Of a DNA stretch of 64,000 nucleotides, positions 61,362 through 64,000 are shown one piece after another (within the stretch, counting starts at the first letter, position 1; each line of letters begins with the position of its first letter). The notes below the pieces were generated by a model. It was not told the origin of the DNA, did no database searches, and worked only from the letters and a program-made list of their open reading frames with translations. Origin of the DNA: CBDFHB01 sp965250115 (GTDB taxonomy: Bacteria > Acidobacteriota > Vicinamibacteria > Marinacidobacterales > SMYC01); NCBI GenBank assembly GCA_965250115.1, contig CBDFNJ010000002.1, positions 2,914,001 to 2,978,000 on the forward strand, in the 5' to 3' direction. The translations under genes were made by a program, and so were the position numbers.

Positions 61362-62492
61362 ATGACACGACTAACCGTCGGCATCGATTTCCGGCCCGCG
61401 CTGTCCCGGGCTACGGGGGTCGGCCGATACGTCCAGGGACTGGTCTCGGGGCTCCAGCGGATCGACACGGAAAATACCTACGTGCTGTTCTCGAGCTCCC
61501 TCAAGGAACGTCCGCAGCCAGAATCTCGTCCCCCGAACTTTCTCCCCGTCGACCGCCATATACCGGTGCGAGTCCTGAATGCCCTATGGCATCGCCTGGG
61601 CGTGCCCTCGCTCGACCTCCTGACGGGCCGGCACTTCGACGTGGCCCACTCGCCCACCCCTCTCCTGCTTCCGAGCCGCGATGCCCGCTCCATCGTGACG
61701 ATTCATGATCTCTTCTTCCTGGAGCAGCCGGAGGCTACCGGTGGCGAGATCCGACGGGACTACGTGAGCCTGGTTCGGAGCCACGCGCGGAGGGCGGATG
61801 GCATCCTCGCCGTCTCGGAGACGACGGCCGCGGACGTGGAATCACGCCTGGGCGTCCCTCGGGAGCGCATTCACGTCGTGCACCATGGGGTCGACGAGCG
61901 TTTCAGGAGTCCGCGTGAGACTTGGCCACAGAACGACTTGACCGAGGAGGACATCCCGTTCCTGCTGGCGGTCGCGACCCTGGATCCGAGGAAGAATCTG
62001 CCGACCCTGCTGGAAGCCGTCTCATTATTAAGGCAGCGCGGGTGGGAGGGGCGACTCCGCATCGCGGGAGGGACGGGTCTGGACGCGGAGCGCGTTGGCC
62101 GGACCATCGAGCGTCTCGGCCTCACGGACACCGTCGAGCGTCTCGGCTACGTCGAAGTTTCGGAGCTCCCGTCCCTCTATCGTCGGGCCCGTGCCCTCGT
62201 CATGCCGTCTCACTGGGAGGGATTCGGCCTGCCGCTTCTCGAAGCCATGGCGAGCGGAACCCCGATCGTCGCCTCGGACATCCCAGTCCACCGAGAGGTC
62301 GCGGCGCGCGCGGCCGCCTATGCGCCCGCCGATGACCACGAAGCTCTAGCCGCGGCGATCGAGCGGGTCTGGAACGACACCGATCTCCGCTCCCGCCTCG
62401 TGAAGGAGGGACGAGAACGCGTCGCGTGCTTCTCCTGGGAAGTCTCGGCGCGAAAGACCCTCGAGCTCTACCGGGGAGTCGCCTCGTCTTGA
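61362..62492 (+). CDS. Glycosyltransferase family 4 protein
   Basis: From the ATG at 61362 the 376-residue protein starts MTRLTVGIDFRPALSRATGV and has a GT-B fold: GRYVQGLVSGLQRIDTENTY in the N-domain, VSETTAADVESRLG, LLAVATLDPRKNLPTLLEAV and the donor-site EGFGLPLLEAMASGTPIVAS (E-x7-E). It probably adds a sugar to a surface glycan. Its stop overlaps the next glycosyltransferase by 4 bp. Confidence 0.9.
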   Translation: MTRLTVGIDFRPALSRATGVGRYVQGLVSGLQRIDTENTYVLFSSSLKERPQPESRPPNFLPVDRHIPVRVLNALWHRLGVPSLDLLTGRHFDVAHSPTPLLLPSRDARSIVTIHDLFFLEQPEATGGEIRRDYVSLVRSHARRADGILAVSETTAADVESRLGVPRERIHVVHHGVDERFRSPRETWPQNDLTEEDIPFLLAVATLDPRKNLPTLLEAVSLLRQRGWEGRLRIAGGTGLDAERVGRTIERLGLTDTVERLGYVEVSELPSLYRRARALVMPSHWEGFGLPLLEAMASGTPIVASDIPVHREVAARAAAYAPADDHEALAAAIERVWNDTDLRSRLVKEGRERVACFSWEVSARKTLELYRGVASS

Positions 62493-63370
62493 GCGGGCTC
62501 TCGGTCGCGATCGTGAGCTTCAACGCACGCGAAGAGCTCGCGTCCTGCCTGAGCGCTCTCTACGCTCATACGTCCCATCGACCTCTCGAAGTCATCGTGG
62601 CGGACAACGCCTCGACGGATGGAAGTCTCGAGATGATGGAGGAGCGTTTCCCCGACGTCCTGACGATCCGCTGCGGGGAAAACCTCGGTTTCGCCAGGGC
62701 GAGCAATCGTTGCTGGCGGGAGGCGACGGGAGAGCTGGTCGTGTTCCTCAATAGCGACGCCGTCGTTTCCCAGGGGACCCTGGATCGCATGGCAGCCTTG
62801 ATGGACGAACGGGCGCAGGTGGGCGCGCTCGGTCCTCTTCTACTGAACGAAGACGGCTCGATTCAAATGTCCTTCGGAAGGATGCACGGCCTCGTTTCCG
62901 AATTTCTCCAAAAGTGCCTGAATCGCGGCTACGCCGATGGAACGGGTCCGCTCCGCGGCTACGTGACGCGCCAGTACTCGAGAGAGGGAAACCCTGACTG
63001 GATTAGCGGCGCGTGCCTCATGACACGTCGAGAGCTTCTCGAGCGCGTCGGCGGCTTCGACGAGAAGTTCTTCCTCTACTCGGAAGACGTGGACCTCTGC
63101 GCGCGACTTCGCGCGGCCGGCACGACGGTTCTCTTCACACCCGAGGTCGAGGTCAAGCATCTGAGAGGGCGCTCGACGGCCAAGAGTATCGAGAGAACGC
63201 TCCTCGAGTCCCATCGGAGCCGGCTGTACTTCTACTCCAAGCACTACGGTCGATGGAAGCTTCTTCTACTCAAGAGCTACCTGAGGATCAAGCTCGAGCT
63301 CGCGTCTCTGTTCCAACCCGAGCTTCGCCAGACCTATAGAATTCTCATTCGCGTGACCAAGGAGTTCTAA
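62489..63370 (+). CDS. Glycosyltransferase family 2 protein
   Basis: A TTG at 62489 overlaps the stop of the GT4 gene (TTGA). The 293-residue protein has SVAIVSFNAREELASCLSAL, VIVADNASTDGSLEMMEE, the DxD-like LVVFLNSDAVVSQG, WISGACLMTRRELLERVGGF and FFLYSEDVDLCARL. This matches rhamnosyl- or mannosyl-transferase-like GT2 enzymes. It forms a two-gene operon with the GT4 protein for a surface glycan. Confidence 0.9.
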   Translation: MSGLSVAIVSFNAREELASCLSALYAHTSHRPLEVIVADNASTDGSLEMMEERFPDVLTIRCGENLGFARASNRCWREATGELVVFLNSDAVVSQGTLDRMAALMDERAQVGALGPLLLNEDGSIQMSFGRMHGLVSEFLQKCLNRGYADGTGPLRGYVTRQYSREGNPDWISGACLMTRRELLERVGGFDEKFFLYSEDVDLCARLRAAGTTVLFTPEVEVKHLRGRSTAKSIERTLLESHRSRLYFYSKHYGRWKLLLLKSYLRIKLELASLFQPELRQTYRILIRVTKEF

Positions 63371-63494
63371 GGGGGGGCTGCGCCGCGCCGGACGATTCGC
63401 AGAGGCGGCTCAGGCTTACGACCTGGCGCTCATGCGGGTGCGAGCGTGAGCGCACCTATCTGGAGCGGCGCAGAAGGGAATGCGGCGAGTCGCT

Positions 63495-63523
63495 TTGACA
63501 GGGGCATCTGAAATCGATACCAT
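63495..63523 (+). promoter_or_regulatory. Candidate promoter of the PilZ gene
   Basis: TTGACA (63495-63500) and TACCAT (63518-63523) are 17 bp apart. The -10 matches the consensus at four of six bases. The ATG lies about 60 bp downstream of the expected start. Confidence 0.4.
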
Positions 63524-63589
63524 CCAGCTTCCAAATAAAAGGCGCGCCCAATCGCATCAAAGACAAGCAACGGGCCAAGCGAGTACTCG

Positions 63590-64000
63590 ATGGCGGAGCA
63601 ATACGAGAGCCTTAGGGCGGTTCGTCGTCTGACCCCGAAACAGGCGGCGACGGCGTCGGTCTATCGCGACGAACAGCAGCTCGCCTACGGGATCCTCACA
63701 AACGTTTCCGCAACCGGCGCATGCATCGTCACCGACAGCCGCCTTGCTCCCGGTACCGACGTGAACTTACGGCTGTCTTTTTATCAGCAACCGCAGCTCA
63801 TCGAGACGGGCGCCCGCGTGATGTGGAACCGTCAAGGGAGCGGCCAAGAAAAGGGCTTCGAGGGCCTGCAACTCCACGGTGTGCGGTTCACCCAAACAGC
63901 CTCCTACCACCGTGGCCGACTGCTCCAAGTGCTCGACACCTCGGCCTTCGAGACCGTCTATACCCCGACCGCGACCGAGTTCGAGCGTCTGCAGAACGAT
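63590..64000 (+). CDS. PilZ-domain protein, partial
   Basis: The frame is open from the ATG at 63590 to the window edge (137 codons). It reads MAEQYESLRAVRRLTPKQAA, then GILTNVSATGACIVTDSRLA, LRLSFYQQPQLIETGARVMW and LQLHGVRFTQTASYH, which match a PilZ domain (N-x-S-x-x-G-A motif). The arginine pair VRRL before it is typical of the RxxxR c-di-GMP switch. PilZ proteins bind cyclic di-GMP; the GGDEF-EAL protein at 9 kb is a possible partner. The C-terminus lies outside the window. Confidence 0.75.
   Translation, partial: MAEQYESLRAVRRLTPKQAATASVYRDEQQLAYGILTNVSATGACIVTDSRLAPGTDVNLRLSFYQQPQLIETGARVMWNRQGSGQEKGFEGLQLHGVRFTQTASYHRGRLLQVLDTSAFETVYTPTATEFERLQND

Overview
The window is GC-rich DNA from a Gram-negative bacterium. 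MsbA, an outer-membrane secretin, lipoproteins, predicted beta-barrel proteins and PEP-CTERM sorting signals all point to an outer membrane. The mix of a Tad pilus locus, FHA-domain proteins, PEP-CTERM proteins and DUF4126 would fit an uncultivated Acidobacteriota-like lineage, but that placement is inference and nothing here (no rRNA) settles it.

Layout. 0-13 kb is mixed metabolism and signalling: the end of a UbiD-type decarboxylase, a frameshifted PEP-CTERM protein, a globin, a NUDIX hydrolase, galK-galT, a DHH phosphoesterase, NfeD/FxsA membrane proteins, a lactate permease, a PAS-GGDEF-EAL protein, a beta-barrel protein and an unknown secreted protein. 13.3-32.9 kb is one long minus-strand Tad (tight adherence) pilus locus: Flp-type pilins, TadE/TadG-like pseudopilins, CpaB, CpaC, a TadZ-TadA fusion, TadB, TadC, three proteins carrying FHA domains (one fused to a GspE/PilB-type ATPase) and TPR proteins. 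33-46 kb holds a methyltransferase, RecQ, DUF4126, a probable sigma-54-driven small RNA, a patatin-like protein, PilT, a lipoprotein, a BlaI/BlaR1-type pair cut by an IS256-family element, and a divergent hydrolase. 46-64 kb is compact housekeeping and envelope DNA: two tRNA-Pro genes flanking surE, MerR and IHF-like genes, der, HU, a site-2 protease, a probable small structured RNA, then the tightly coupled ugd-galE-aminotransferase-msbA-yicC-gmk-udg-priA series, two glycosyltransferases and a PilZ protein.

Main result. The Tad locus is heavily damaged. It carries an in-frame TGA in the FHA-GspE gene, an in-frame TAG in cpaC, a loss of about 105-110 residues in the TadA motor domain directly after Walker A, a G8-tract frameshift in a TadE-like gene, and insertions in two genes. 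The insertions are a 660-bp ISL3-derived mini-element in an FHA sensor gene, and an IS256-type element in the TadE-like gene that itself hosts a second copy of the mini-element. Both target sites can be rejoined to intact reading frames. The 46-64 kb housekeeping region shows no comparable lesions, which argues for real decay over random sequence error.

Other notable signals are a textbook sigma-54 promoter followed by a two-hairpin terminator-ended RNA (36.67-36.85 kb), a 13-codon ORF whose Shine-Dalgarno matches almost the whole 16S 3' tail (51.1 kb), a surE gene with an apparent ATT start, and a BlaI operator dyad upstream of a truncated BlaR1-type gene.
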